A DNA stretch of 64,000 bases from Polytrichum commune (Eukaryota > Streptophyta > Polytrichopsida > Polytrichales > Polytrichaceae). Position 1 is the first letter of the stretch, and each line of letters opens with the position of its first letter. The notes below the pieces were generated by a model, which did no database searches, had not been told where the DNA came from, and was given only the letters and a program-made list of their open reading frames with translations. Both the position numbers and the translations under genes were made by a program. The stretch is from NCBI GenBank assembly GCA_950295325.1, contig OX485806.1, positions 3,846,001 to 3,910,000 on the forward strand. The letters run 5' to 3'. Shown piece by piece: positions 11,722 to 22,447 of the stretch.

Positions 11722-12714
11722 TCACTGTCCTTTCTTGCTCAATGCAACGCCAGCTGCTTTGGCGATCAATTGCTCCCGGTACACAAAGTAGCAGGAGAGT
11801 GCGAACGCTGGCCCAAACACGAAAGCTCCGCCAAGCACTGAGATTGCAACTAAAGCCCCATGTTCGACCATGGCAAGGTACACAAGAGACAGGAAGAGGA
11901 CTAATCCGTCAATCAGCAAAAAGTAAACCCCATACTGGTCATTTCTCCATGATGTGAGGATGGTGAAAAGGCGGGCAGGAAGCTCGCTGTCACGAATCAC
12001 ATACAAAATGGCCACAAGGTGCCATACAAGGCCATAGCCAGCATGTAGGAGGTGAAGTGCAATTACTCCCTTATGTCCACCCTTTTGTGGCGCCTCTGCG
12101 GATGTTCGAAACGGCAACCAACCTAATGGCGCCAACACAGGGGTAAGTTGAAAAATCAAAGCAACTATCTGCTTTTGGCGCTCTTGGAAAGGGAAAATTA
12201 GGGCAACGCTGTTGAGGATGATTAAGAGCATGAAGAAGGCTATGGCGGCAACTCGAGCCAGAGAGATTTTCCTCCTCCAGATTTGGTTGATGTCTGTGTT
12301 TCCAGAGTCGTAAAGAAAATATGCACTTAGCCATACCAAAGGAAATGCTACGGAGACACCGATTACTTCGGCCAGTAATGCGAACAATGAGGTTAGGGAT
12401 AACAACCATCCTGCCTTTGCTCTGGATCCTTCCACCGCCATGAATGCAAGAGCGGACCAGAGGATTGACAGGAGGTATCCATTTGCCCATTGCCCTTCGG
12501 ATGACTCAGCTTGCATAAAGAATGCCACCAAAATGCACAGATATTTGTCCAGAGGGGCTATGCCTGACCGCCATGCGTATAAAGAGTTCTGAGGACATCC
12601 ATCCTCCAAAACCTTCAACGCTTCTTCGGAACGTCCGAAGAGCAGGTAGAAGGTGACAATCCCCAGTGCCACCATTGGGACTGCCTTCAATATCCGCAAC
12701 CATCTTGACTCCAT
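11722..12714 (-). CDS. Intronless multi-pass membrane protein, unknown function
   Basis: A 330-residue uninterrupted reading frame (ATG at 12714; an upstream in-frame GTG at 12744 is not a plant start). I do not recognise the family. The protein is strongly hydrophobic, with about eight probable membrane spans: near residues 9-28, 58-74, 77-97, 104-135, 154-175, 181-196, 221-239, 257-278 and 281-306 (neighbouring estimates may merge). Loops carry charged residues, for example the R-R-K between the middle spans and the R-N-D-Q-Y loop. A conserved-looking P-L-D-K-Y-L-C-I-L-V-A-F-F segment near residue 55 faintly recalls uncharacterised fungal membrane proteins; that is memory, not a search. It lacks introns while its neighbours have several. 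Three tandem repeats sit at its 5' end. It interrupts the B3 array but shows no functional link to it. Confidence 0.75.
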   Translation of the reverse strand: MESRWLRILKAVPMVALGIVTFYLLFGRSEEALKVLEDGCPQNSLYAWRSGIAPLDKYLCILVAFFMQAESSEGQWANGYLLSILWSALAFMAVEGSRAKAGWLLSLTSLFALLAEVIGVSVAFPLVWLSAYFLYDSGNTDINQIWRRKISLARVAAIAFFMLLIILNSVALIFPFQERQKQIVALIFQLTPVLAPLGWLPFRTSAEAPQKGGHKGVIALHLLHAGYGLVWHLVAILYVIRDSELPARLFTILTSWRNDQYGVYFLLIDGLVLFLSLVYLAMVEHGALVAISVLGGAFVFGPAFALSCYFVYREQLIAKAAGVALSKKGQ

Positions 12715-12724
12715 TGTTTGAAAT

Positions 12725-13190
12725 TTGAGTCTCCGTCGCTGCACAAAATTTCTATACAGGAGTTAACCTTGAATGCTTGTTGTCATCTAGCTTGCAGGAA
12801 AGTTTCCAAAATCAGAAATTCTACGAGAAATCACCGGCTAAGATATAGGAGTAGCTTTGTTGAAAGGTTAATCCCATCTGCGAACATGAAGAAGTATGTG
12901 AATCCATTACATAAGTATTGAATCCCTGTCGCTGTAATATGTTTCTGTCCAGGGATTAGACTTGCATCCTGGTCATCAGCTTGCAGGATAATCACTAGAT
13001 TCAGAACCCTACGAGAAATCACCGGCTAATTCCACCATATTAAGGGTTACAGATACAAGACTATTTTGGTTGAAAGGAAAGTTCCATCTCCGAAAATGAA
13101 GAACTATGTTTCTGTCCAGAAGGAGTTAGTGCATGTTTTTTGTGTTAATGATGCTGCAATTTTTTTGGGGATTCAGAAACTTTACGAGAA
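12725..13190. repeat. Triplicated ~190-bp repeat at the 5' end of the membrane-protein gene
   Basis: Three diverged direct units begin near 12733 (GTCGCTGCACAAAATTTCT), 12927 (GTCGCTGTAATATGTTTCT) and 13100 (GAACTATGTTTCTGTCCAG). They share GCTTGCAGGA, TACGAGAAATCACCGGCTAA and GTTGAAAGG. The proximal unit begins within 20 bp of the ATG, so the array covers the presumed leader and promoter. Confidence 0.8.
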
Positions 13191-14407
13191 TTCACCCACT
13201 TCCAAGAAATCCTTGTCACTCAGGGTTCTTACGAATAGCTTAGAACTTTGGTTGAAAGATGACAAGTTCAGATTGGAAGAACATGAAGAAAGTGTAAATT
13301 GCAAGTCAAGAGCAGTTGAAGGCAAGCAAGAGCTACCACCTTACACGAGCAGCAGTGTGATCCGTTTAGTGCAGTATTCCTGTTTAAATGTGCACACCTA
13401 AGTTATGGCTTCCTGCCTGCATCATCGGTGTTGATTCGTGATGAATGTGTGATTCATCTTTGCAACTTAAACCTGAAAAATTGTGGGGAATGGTGGAATT
13501 ATCCTCACCGTTGGAGGGAACGGCTAGGATGACCCAAGTGCACTTTATCATGGCGTGGCAGCTTCAAAACCCTTCATGCTTGCTTTTACAAGTTTTATGT
13601 GTCCTCCAAGACAACAGGTGTCACAAAAGATGTAAGTAAAAAGGTCAGTCTTGCATACTGAACACATAGTCATTTAGTACTAGTGTTTTTGGCATCCTTT
13701 TGATTTCTTTGGGATTCATCGCTCCCGGAGAGGATACACAGTTACCGGATGGATCACTGAATCAACTGCAGCAAAAATTTCGTCGACGGTGTTATAATAC
13801 TGTAATTTCTTAAAATCAGTGCACCGACAACAATTTTAAATGTAATGAGCAGATGATTCCATTTTGAGGCAGACTTCATGATCTCCATCTCGTTGTAAAC
13901 TACAAGTCTACTTGCCATTGAAGCTGGAGTGGAGTTTATCATAAGAACTTGTAGGTAAGGTGAAGGATGAAATGATGCCTCTGAGAAGTTGGTAAGCACA
14001 TGTAAAGGATCAATTTACAATACATCACAAGTCGATCGAAGCTTCGACATCATAGAAGACAATGGTATGACCATGTTCGTCAATGCTAAAGTTGGACGAC
14101 TGATAGCTAGAAAACTTGATGCATCCATCATATTTCACATTTATTAACAGTGTTCAGCTCCAGTTGCATCCGAATTACCAAAATGCAGATTCAAGTTAGA
14201 AAAAGGAAAAATCAGAGTCTAAGTCCGCTGCGACTGCATCCACATGAATTGACAAATAGTCATGAATTTGAGCTCTCAGATTTTGCAAGTTCCTCATGAC
14301 CAGGATTCAGTCTTTTCTGTAGTAGCCTGATGAATTGGGTTTCTTCTGAAAAATTGTTGCAGTGCTTTGGCATATTGATTGAGTAGTTCATTTCGTGGTA
14401 ATTAATA
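13191..14407. other. Intergenic region upstream of the membrane-protein gene
   Basis: No gene that I can support. An open frame at 13066-13401 on the plus strand crosses the triplicated repeat and has no recognisable domain, so I treat it as chance. The 3' UTR of B3-5 should lie near 14300-14407. Confidence 0.5.
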
Positions 14408-17309
14408 TCATACCCTGTCCACGACAAAGTGCGACGGTTCCTCGAGAGAGAACCGAACCCTATCTCCAGCTCGAAGTTTGTTGGAGTCGCAGAACGCCCT
14501 CCATCCCGTTCCGAAGTAGTATCTGAATGCGTTCTTAGGGTTTAAATAGTGGGACTTGAAGAGCTTGACCTTGATCACCTTGGAATTGGGTCCTCTCAAT
14601 CTGACAATTGTGTACATCTGCTTGTGGTAGCATCGCATGAAGGCTGCTGGAATGTCCTGTACACAAAATTCACAATTCAAAGCAGCAATTAATCCTCACA
14701 ACAACAACTTCAACATCACCTTCAAGTTCACGATGTTACAAAATTTAAATCTAAGTACTCATCCAACAAATTTTCACAGATAGTTCAAAGTTAACCCTGC
14801 TGTAGAAAATTTGAGATTGAAGCAAGAGCCATCAACTAGACACCACTCATATAATTGCACAGTTTGAACAAGTTTGTGGAATCGAAGCTTGAAGTTCTCC
14901 GAGAAAGAAGAGGTCGGAGGTTAATAACCAGGTGAGGTTCCGATTTATTACTTCCAAGTTACACCAATTCAGCTAGCTTGGCCTTTGCTTCAATTTCATA
15001 TTGAATTGCAAAGGTGAATGTTAAACACCATTAACGCCTACCCTTCATTTCACTAAAACTAGGGGTTGAGTCCGACACCACTTGAACGCTCACACATTAC
15101 AGATAATGATCCTTCAATTCAACCGGAGGCTTGGTCGGGGAGTTAGTTGACATTTTGCATACAAAACTTTTCATGTTCGGTTTAAAAAATTTTGGTGCAT
15201 GCTTGGAGTTGGTGTGGAGGTTTGAACGAAAACTTCAAGGATAACTCTACTGTACTGCCCACCCATAGAATTGCACAGTAAATTTAATGAAATTGAAGCA
15301 AAGTCTCCGATACGAAAGTCGGTGGAAAGCTAAGCAGAAAATATATACAGAATATACGTTGGTTGATCGATTACTTACCAATCTTGCACTGCTTGCACTT
15401 CCATTGCGTTCCAGGTGGCTGACGCACAAAGTTTTGATGAAATTGGGTAGAGTCGAATCATCACCATCATCCTCATACAAACACGGTATTCTTCTTTGAG
15501 GTGGGAGCATCACATTTAGACGAGACCTCTCCCCAATCCTTCCTCTCGGAGAGAATTGGCTCCTGATCTCTAGAGTTTGAGAGTTCCACATATTAATATT
15601 GTTGTCCATCTGAGATTTATGTTTTTGATCATCATATGGGTCAAGCAAGACGTCCAACACATCTCTTTTTCTCCACTTCAATTCCTTCCCACCGAAGCTA
15701 CTAGTTGCTGCAGGAGGGTCAGTATCAGTTTTTCCAGTATTTAAGTTGTAATTAGAACTGGAGCAAGCTTCAGATGAATTTTTGGCTGCTCGGTGAATCT
15801 CAACCACAAACCTCGACATTGCAACCAGCTTGAAAATCAAAATGTCTCCGATCTTGACCTCATTGTCGACTACGAATTTCTTCCATCCGCCGTCGTGGCC
15901 ATCCAACATAACTCGAGGCCGGTCACCCCAGGGGCGAATGATGACTGCCACTGGCCAGAGGTGGTTGGAATTATGTGGTGTTTCGAGAGTGATCAGTTCT
16001 TGGAACTTGTTGGCGTTTGCTCGAATGAATGGAGCTGGCATTTCCTGAAGCAGGAATAGATTACACATGATTCAACCGAAATTATTAGTTACTGTTACAG
16101 TGGGTAGTACTCAATTAGGAACTTACATATTTCGGCCAATGTTTTGGTAACATGTTTGAAGATTGAAGCCATTCATTAAATCCCACTTACAAGAAGCTTG
16201 CCTGTCAATTGAAATTTGACCGACATGATCGCTTATGACACCATAATAATATTATATATTCTAACCCAATAGCACCTCTGAATCCAATGTTTGAGATTTT
16301 CCCTACTTCAATCAGCACATCATCAGATTCAACTACAATTACAACAATGGGTCAAATGATATTAGAATCAGCATGCAATCTCTGGCTTGATTGATTGCAA
16401 AGGCAACTTCAATACTTCATTTTCCGGCCAACGTTTTGGTGACATGGTTTTTGGAGGATTGAAGACATTCGTTGAATCTCACTTACAAGACAAAAGCCTG
16501 TCAATTGAAATTTGACTGAACTCATCATCATTTATGAGGCCATAACAATACTACTACTCTATAGCCCAGTACCACCTCTGAATTCATTGTTTGAAGACTT
16601 TCCCTACAATTAGCACATCGGACTCAACCGCTGATTTATAACAGTCTGATCTCAAACGATATAAGAAACAACATGCAACCTCTGGGTTTTCTGATTGCAA
16701 ACTTCAAAGGCACCAATACTTCATATTTCGGCCAATATTTTGGTGGAATCATGTTCTTTAGAAGATGGAGGCCATTTATTGATCGCTCACCAAAAAAACA
16801 GCCTGTCAATTGATGGACTGAAATTATCATCACTTATGAGGCCGTAACAGTACTCTATATATGTTAAAATATAACCAAATAGCAGCTCGGGATCCACTGT
16901 TTGAATATTGTTCCCCTACAATTAGGACTAGTGTCAGTGTAGGCCGCTCGCCCGCCAGATTCTAGTGGAAATGTAGATTCCACCCTTAGCACATGATCAG
17001 ATTTAACCGCCGAATTACGACAACAGTGGGTCAAACGATGATATAATAATTAAGAAACAGCAAGCATGCAACCCCTGTCGGATTAATTAGTTGCAGGCGT
17101 TTAGAATTCATTCAAATCTTGCGGTGACTTACGAGGCGGTAAGAAATGCCAGAAGAGTCGGTGACCATGGACGACGTCATGGTCTTGCAGAAGAAGATGT
17201 TGTTGAATTTCTGTTGCCTTTCCACTGCCCGACGTCGCACATCGCTCTTGGATCTTTTGGTTTGCCTTATCTCGTGCTGCCTTTCGACGACTTGCCATCC
17301 CTTCCTCAT
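14408..17309 (-). CDS. B3-5: complete two-B3 REM-like protein
   Basis: Predicted nuclear DNA-binding protein with two B3 domains, the reference member of the array. Exons are 17309-17133 (59 codons, ATG 17309, donor GTAAGT), 16044-15379 (222 codons, acceptor CTTCAG, donor GTAAGT) and 14656-14408 (83 codons with stop, acceptor TACAG), all phase 0, for 363 residues. Exon 1 is basic (R-Q-T-K-R-S-K, R-R-R) and ends F-F-C-K-T-M-T-S-S-M-V. B3 domain 1 begins E-M-P-A-P-F-I-R-A-N-A-N-K-F and has G-G-W-K-K-F-V, I-G-D-I-L-I-F and R-F-V-V-E-I. A K-W-R-K-R-D-V-L-D-V-L-L block is shared with B3-4 (R-W-K-R-V-D-V-L-D-Y-L-L). The tail is F-I-K-T-L-C-V-S-H-L. Domain 2 begins D-I-P-A-A-F-M-R-C-Y-H-K-Q with G-T-G-W-R-A-F and A-G-D-R-V-R-F. 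Intron 1 is filled with ~300-bp tandem repeats. Confidence 0.87.
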
Positions 17310-18290
17310 CTGGACCTCCAACTTTTGATTTGTGTCAAGTCTACTTTGTTGGATAAAATTGTTGGAACGCGCTCAGCTTGCAACGTTTTTGAGCTGATGG
17401 TGAATGATTCGTCTGCACGTTAATGTCAATTTTTATATCAACACTACATCCTAGTCTGTAAGTGTTGAGCCATACTTTTGCAGGTAAGAATTGAATCGGG
17501 ACAAACTTGTGCAAGATTGAAGCCATTCATTGACTTGCAAGGAAGCCTCTCAATTGATACACTAATCCAGACTACCGAAATGATGCACTAATCATGAGTT
17601 CCTGGTTCAACTCTCTTGCAATCTTGAGGTTATTATTAGACTTGTCAAATCACACTACCCAACCTCTAGGCGAGGTTCTGCAAGTTTATCAATTGATGGT
17701 AAAAATCGAACCAGGACAAAACTTATGCAAGATTGAAGCCATTCATTGACTCGCAAGAAAGCCTGTGAATCGATTGACTGGCATGATCACTTTTGAGGCC
17801 CAAAAGAAGAAACTAAAACTCAATAGCCTCACCTCGAAATCCTCTGTTTGATTGAAACCCTGCAACTACCACATCAAATAGAATAGAATAGAATAGATTA
17901 CTACTATCCCTTACCTGGAGATGGAGATAGAGATGAATGGAACGGCAACAACTTCAATCTCGGAGTGTAATTGCTGATTCAGCCTTCAAGCTTACAAATG
18001 CTTGGATACTGTTTCCAAACGCAGCAAATTGAGGACAGACTCAAATGTAAGCGTCGAACCAGGAGCTCATTCAAGTGCTACACCCACTTGCAAGTAAGGA
18101 TTTCAGATCAAACTTGTGGAAGATTGATTGAAGCCATTCTTTCAGTGGCTTACAAGGAATTAGCTTGTCACTTGCGACTGAACGCATCACTTATGAGGGC
18201 ACAACAGCAGTATAATCCATTAGCCTCACCTCTTTAACTCCTTTGCTTGAACCCCCTGCAATCACCACATCAAATAGAATAGAATCGACC
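16126..18290. repeat. Degenerate ~300-bp repeat array around exon 1 of B3-5
   Basis: Units start near 16126, 16418 and 16720 with TTTCSGCCAAYGTTTTGGT. They continue with GATTGAAGCCATTCATT, GCCTGTCAATTGAAATTTGACTG, TATGAGGCCATAA and AGCACCTCTGAATCCA. Further partial copies occur near 17500, 17725 and 18125, upstream of exon 1. The array thus lies on both sides of exon 1 (17133-17309), although the exon is not itself repeated. A short (AATAG)n run is at 17880-17895. Confidence 0.75.
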
Positions 18291-19454
18291 ACAACTTCAA
18301 TCACGAAGTATTGCTTACCAAGGCCTTCTTGGTTACAAATGCTTGGACACCCCAGTTTTCAAACGCACTAAAAATGTGAGAACACCTGAATGATCAGCTC
18401 ATGGAAAGCTCCTGTAACGATCTTGAGCTGACGATCTTTCTGCACATTTTGACTTACAAGTAATGCTCGTCAATGGACTGGACTGAAATGATCACTTATT
18501 TGTGGAGAAAAATCATCAGCTCAAGATCATTGCAAGAGCGTCCCAAACAATTTCCTGCACATCAAATATCAGTACACTTTCAGCCATAGACATCCCCACG
18601 ACCCAACATTCAACCACCAGCAAAATAACCTTTCCATTTCAGATTAGCTTTAAAGAGCGCAATGTTTAAAGAACACACTTTTGCCACTTTTGCTCCTATA
18701 ATGCAGTTGGAAATACATAATCCACATTTTGTGTTGGAATCTCCCATACATAAGCTCATTAGAGATAAAGTTCTCATCACTACTTGAGAACGAAGTATCA
18801 AGGAGCATCAAGTCTTTCTTTCAATTAGACCATCAAGTTGACATTAGCCTCTATCTCCCGGAGGCCGCCGCACTCCACCACTCTAAAGAATCAACTAATT
18901 TGAAACCATCCTCGTGTGCTTTCAGTCCCATTGACCTTAATTTTCGGCTTCCCGGACTTTAAAATCAATTTCATTTCATTTCTCATCACCCAAAAAAAAA
19001 ATCAGATTTGATGCAACAAATGTTTATGAAGGCAATAATGCACCTGGTACTTGAAATACAAAACATCTCCGGAAGACCAATGGGAATTACAAGCTTGACA
19101 TGTAGAGTAATGAAACTACATCTACCAATTTTGAGGAGCTCATTTCGAATTCTTGGTGATCTTAACCTCGGTGGTTGATGGTTTTGGCTGCAGGTGTAAT
19201 CTTCGTTTTCAAGGAGGACGGGGGGTGGTACTACTTGAAGCATTTGGCGATAAATGTCGAGGACATATTTTGTGCTCGAGCTTCCATAGCCAACTTGAAG
19301 TCGTGTCATTTTCGGAGTTTAATTACCCTTGGTGAAATCATTATACATCGATATGCACTCGATGAAAGACCTTACGTCTTGGGTTGCGGTAAGACCTTAG
19401 ACTTATGATGTGTATGTCTTCACAAGCAAGAGGAAGTCTCCAAATCAATTAGAG
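18291..19454. other. Gene-free stretch upstream of B3-5
   Basis: AT-rich intergenic DNA between the repeat array and the first inverted-repeat element. An inverted match around 18410-18540 (GCTCATGG...GATCTTGAGCTGA against TCAGCTCAAGATCATTGC) could fold back. No coding motif recognised; open frames at 18729-18962 and 18986-19309 look like chance. Confidence 0.45.
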
Positions 19455-19823
19455 TAAGGTAGATGAGTCTTAAAGGGTACTTTTTCAAGACTTACCCACT
19501 TCTCCTAGCATATGAAACGCCTGATTAGTACGAGATTGTTATCAACCCCAAATTGAGGCCATAGGTATTGTTCTCATACTTTTTGGAGCTCACATGAATA
19601 TCTTTTTTTATCATCAAAATGAAGATGTTTTGGGCTCATTAGATGGTCATATAGGTCTCCCCAAACTTTTTGACTATTGAACTTAGAATGGTTATATCAT
19701 ATTTTGCGCATGTAGTCCAATCTCTTTTGGATGAATTCTTTTTTTGCACACCAAATCACGTGCCACTCAAATATAAGTGTTTGATTACAAAAACTTGTAA
19801 CTGAATAAGGATCGTCTACCTTA
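19455..19823. mobile_element. Inverted-repeat element, family A, copy 1
   Basis: A 369-bp non-coding element whose ends are TAAGGTAGATGAGTCTT (left) and AAGGATCGTCTACCTTA (right); the right end is the inverted complement of the left with three mismatches. Internal landmarks shared with the other copies are a CACTTCTCCTAG...ATGAAAC block, GGAGCTCA-ATGAATAT, TTGACTATTGAACYTAGAATGGT and TCCAATCTCTTT. I see no convincing target duplication. It is best read as a MITE-like DNA transposon. Confidence 0.75.
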
Positions 19824-20648
19824 TGTGGGCCTTGTTTAGGAGTTGTTCTTCTTAGAACTTGGACACCTATAGATGAGTCATATATGACAACGCTTGGAGT
19901 TAAGGACAAACACCAAAAAAGCATGTGTTACAATAGGATTAAACTATGTCCTCAAAATGTAGACACCATTCTAAGTTCAATCCTTAAGCCACACAATTGA
20001 GAGGGCAACTTAATATATGTTCAATCAGTTTCAATTTTTTTTTTGAAATATTTCATTTTATTATTTTATAACTTTTACATTTGAACTTCGACTTTGGAGC
20101 TTGAACTGACAATCTTTGAGAGCTGGAATTGACAATGGGATGAAACAATTTATGATTTAATCCAACGGTCAAAATTGGTTGTGGAGTGGGAAGTGCCCAC
20201 AATAGGGCCACATATATACACCTCAATCTTCCTCATACGAAGACATGTAAGCATCTTTAAGAGCATGAACTTTTTTCACGCGTTAACTTCAATATCAAAG
20301 ACAACGACCGATTTCTTGGCCCAGGAGTACTAGAAATTCAATTTTCTTTTAGCAAGTCTAGTGAGGAGAAAGCTATATACATAGTAGTCCTTGCTCAAAT
20401 AAGCCCAAAGCCATGTCCTTTGACATTGATCACAAGCGCATTGCCATCGGCATCGAATTAAAGATGTCAAGAAGCACCGCATTTCAAATTCTGCTACTTA
20501 GATTGTGTGATGGCAATCACGCAACTCAACGATGTGTTAGTTATTATTGCACGTGTTGTTTCCAAACTCGTTCATCTCATGTTGGAGATTTGAATCCCAA
20601 GTTGGAGTGTGCAAGACTCCCAATCTTGAGATGGTACAAGTAATTAAG
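19824..20648. other. Intergenic stretch between family A copies 1 and 2
   Basis: No confident gene. An open frame at 20413-20643 on the plus strand (76 codons, with C-x-C-C) ends 6 bp before family A copy 2 and could be the tail of something carried with the repeat, but I recognise nothing in it. Confidence 0.4.
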
Positions 20649-21041
20649 TAAATGTAGATGGGTCTTCAAACCTAGCTAGCCTGCGTCTTCGTCTAGGTGT
20701 ACATATATAATGCCACGCTATTCATACGAGATGGATAGCAAATCCAAATTTTTGGCCGTAGCCGCTTTCCTCGTAGTTTTTGGAGTTCATATGACTAACT
20801 TGTTCATTATTATAAAAAAATGAAGATTGTTGTGTTCGTTAAGTGGTCATATAGGTTCCCCTGATTGTGTTGACTATTGAGTTTAGAATGGTCATCAAAT
20901 TTCGAGCAAGTTGTCCAATCTTTCTTATACATGTGTCTTTTTGGTATCCGCTCTTGGAGCTACGCCTAACTAATTTTGATCACTCAGATATGGGTGTCCA
21001 ATTATTGAAGATTAGTGATTGAAATAGGGACATCTACCTTA
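20649..21041. mobile_element. Inverted-repeat element, family A, copy 2
   Basis: A 393-bp copy with ends TAAATGTAGATGGGTCTT and GGGACATCTACCTTA. The internal GTTGACTATTGAGTTTAGAATGGTCAT and TCCAATCTTTCTTA blocks match the other copies. Non-coding. Confidence 0.72.
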
Positions 21042-21723
21042 TAAGTATGATTAAATTTGCATTGTTGACCTCAAGAAAGTGGAATAGGTAATCGGTTACA
21101 ACAATCACTTACCTTGCACTTTTCACTAAAGTAAGTGGGTCTAATTCAACTACTTGTTTTAATCAGACACCTATATCTGACAATGGGTCGTTAGTAGGTG
21201 CAAGTTTAGTAACGAACACCACACAAACATGTAGTATTGAGCAAGACAAATAGAATTTAGTGCAATTAACATAATATCAGGCATCTACCTACATGGCTTT
21301 CTTATGCTCACTATCAGTGGACTTTGATAATTCATAGAAATTCAAGATCACTTGGACCAATGCCACTTCAAAATGCATCATGGCTTCCTCATTTATATGT
21401 GCAAACACACATAAATTTCAACATCGGGAATCCGAGTAGGATACAATAGCATTCAACAAAAATAACCAAATACTAAGGCCAATCTACCTTAGAAAACTTT
21501 TAGAGTGAACCCAATATGAATAGAGTGATAATTGTTACTACTAGATGCGGAACTTGTGACAACGCGCATCATTGTCAAGCACCATCAACTTATGTTGCAC
21601 GCCAAGGAGCACAAGTACACTTAATATCACCTTATCATGTGGCCCACATGAGAGTTATTTGTAAAGTTAAGCATATGAAACCATGGGTTTTAGAAGGTAC
21701 GGGTTTTATTTGCACAAGGGAAG
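21042..21723. other. Repeat-like stretch with a short Cys-containing frame
   Basis: No recognised gene. The plus-strand frame 21516-21734 (72 codons, C-G-T-C-D-N-A-H-H-C near its start) runs into family A copy 3. Its position mirrors the transposase-like fragment that precedes copy 4 at 31.6 kb, so both may be remnants of a longer parent element. I cannot name a family for it. Confidence 0.35.
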
Positions 21724-22112
21724 AAAGGTCTTAAGTGGTCAATTTTTTTCTAAATAATAGACCACTTCTCCGAGGATATGAAACACACGGTTACTACAAG
21801 ATGGTTAGCACATCCGAACCGAGGCCGTAGCCAGTTTCCTCATAATTTTTGGAGCTCATGTGAATGTTTTATTCATTATCAAAGTGAAGATTCTTGCGCT
21901 CATTAATGGTCATATAGGTTCCCCCCCCTCCCAATTATGTTGACTATCAAAACCTAGAATGGCTATCATGTATAGTTCCGAGCACGCAGTCCAATCTCTT
22001 TTGAATCAATATCTTTTTGGTATCTGTTCTTGAAGCCACACCAAACCACATACCACTCAAATAGTGGTGTCAGTATAGGATAAGTAACTGAATAAGGGTT
22101 TGTATACCGTAG
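21724..22112. mobile_element. Inverted-repeat element, family A, copy 3 (decayed ends)
   Basis: About 390 bp with the same internal order as copies 1, 2 and 4: CACTTCTCCGAGGATATGAA, GGAGCTCATGTGAAT, TTATCAAAGTGAAGATTCTT, TATGTTGACTAT and TCCAATCTCTTTTGA. The terminal repeats are degraded, with the left reading AAAGGTCTTAAG and the right TTGTATACCGTA. Confidence 0.6.
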
Positions 22113-22379
22113 TCAAAGGTGTGCAAGATATTTATTTGCAAATGTTTACTTTAGACCTCCATCGTTGTGCATATGTTTCTTCTCTTGGCAAGTAAAATTG
22201 TAAAATCACTCCAGTTTTCTACGAACAAAAACATTGAAAACTTATGAATAGATCAATGTGATCAAATGCAAAGACTTGTTCGATTGATGAACCAAAATTA
22301 CAAGGGTCATACATGAGACATAAAAAGCAATAGGATATAAATGTGACTCCTTGCATGTAGAAAAGAAAAAGAAAAAATA
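22113..22379. other. Short intergenic stretch
   Basis: AT-rich DNA between family A copy 3 and the 3' end of the non-LTR retrotransposon. It contains the purine-rich AAAAGAAAAAGAAAAAAT tract that abuts the element's terminal hairpin. Nothing else recognised. Confidence 0.5.
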
Positions 22380-22447
22380 ACGCCAGTATTTAATACCGGC
22401 GTGAATGTGAGCCCGTTGGCCATATACTAATCACGGTATTCCGTGAT
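22380..22447 (-). other. Two hairpins in the retrotransposon 3' UTR
   Basis: On the element's sense strand, 22447-22430 reads ATCACGG-AATA-CCGTGAT, a perfect 7-bp stem. Further 3', 22402-22380 reads ACGCCGGTAT-TAA-ATACTGGCGT, a 10-bp stem with one G-U pair. A pyrimidine-rich tract follows rather than poly(A). Terminal stem-loops of this kind are recognised by the reverse transcriptase in some LINE families (established for UnaL2-type elements). Confidence 0.7.

Noticed and set aside
13066-13401. 111-codon plus-strand frame
   Set aside because: It overlaps the triplicated repeat and has no recognisable motif or matching splice signals.
16126-18290. A CRISPR-like or satellite array
   Set aside because: Units are long (~300 bp), degenerate and unevenly spaced in a plant intron, with no short identical repeats separated by unique spacers.
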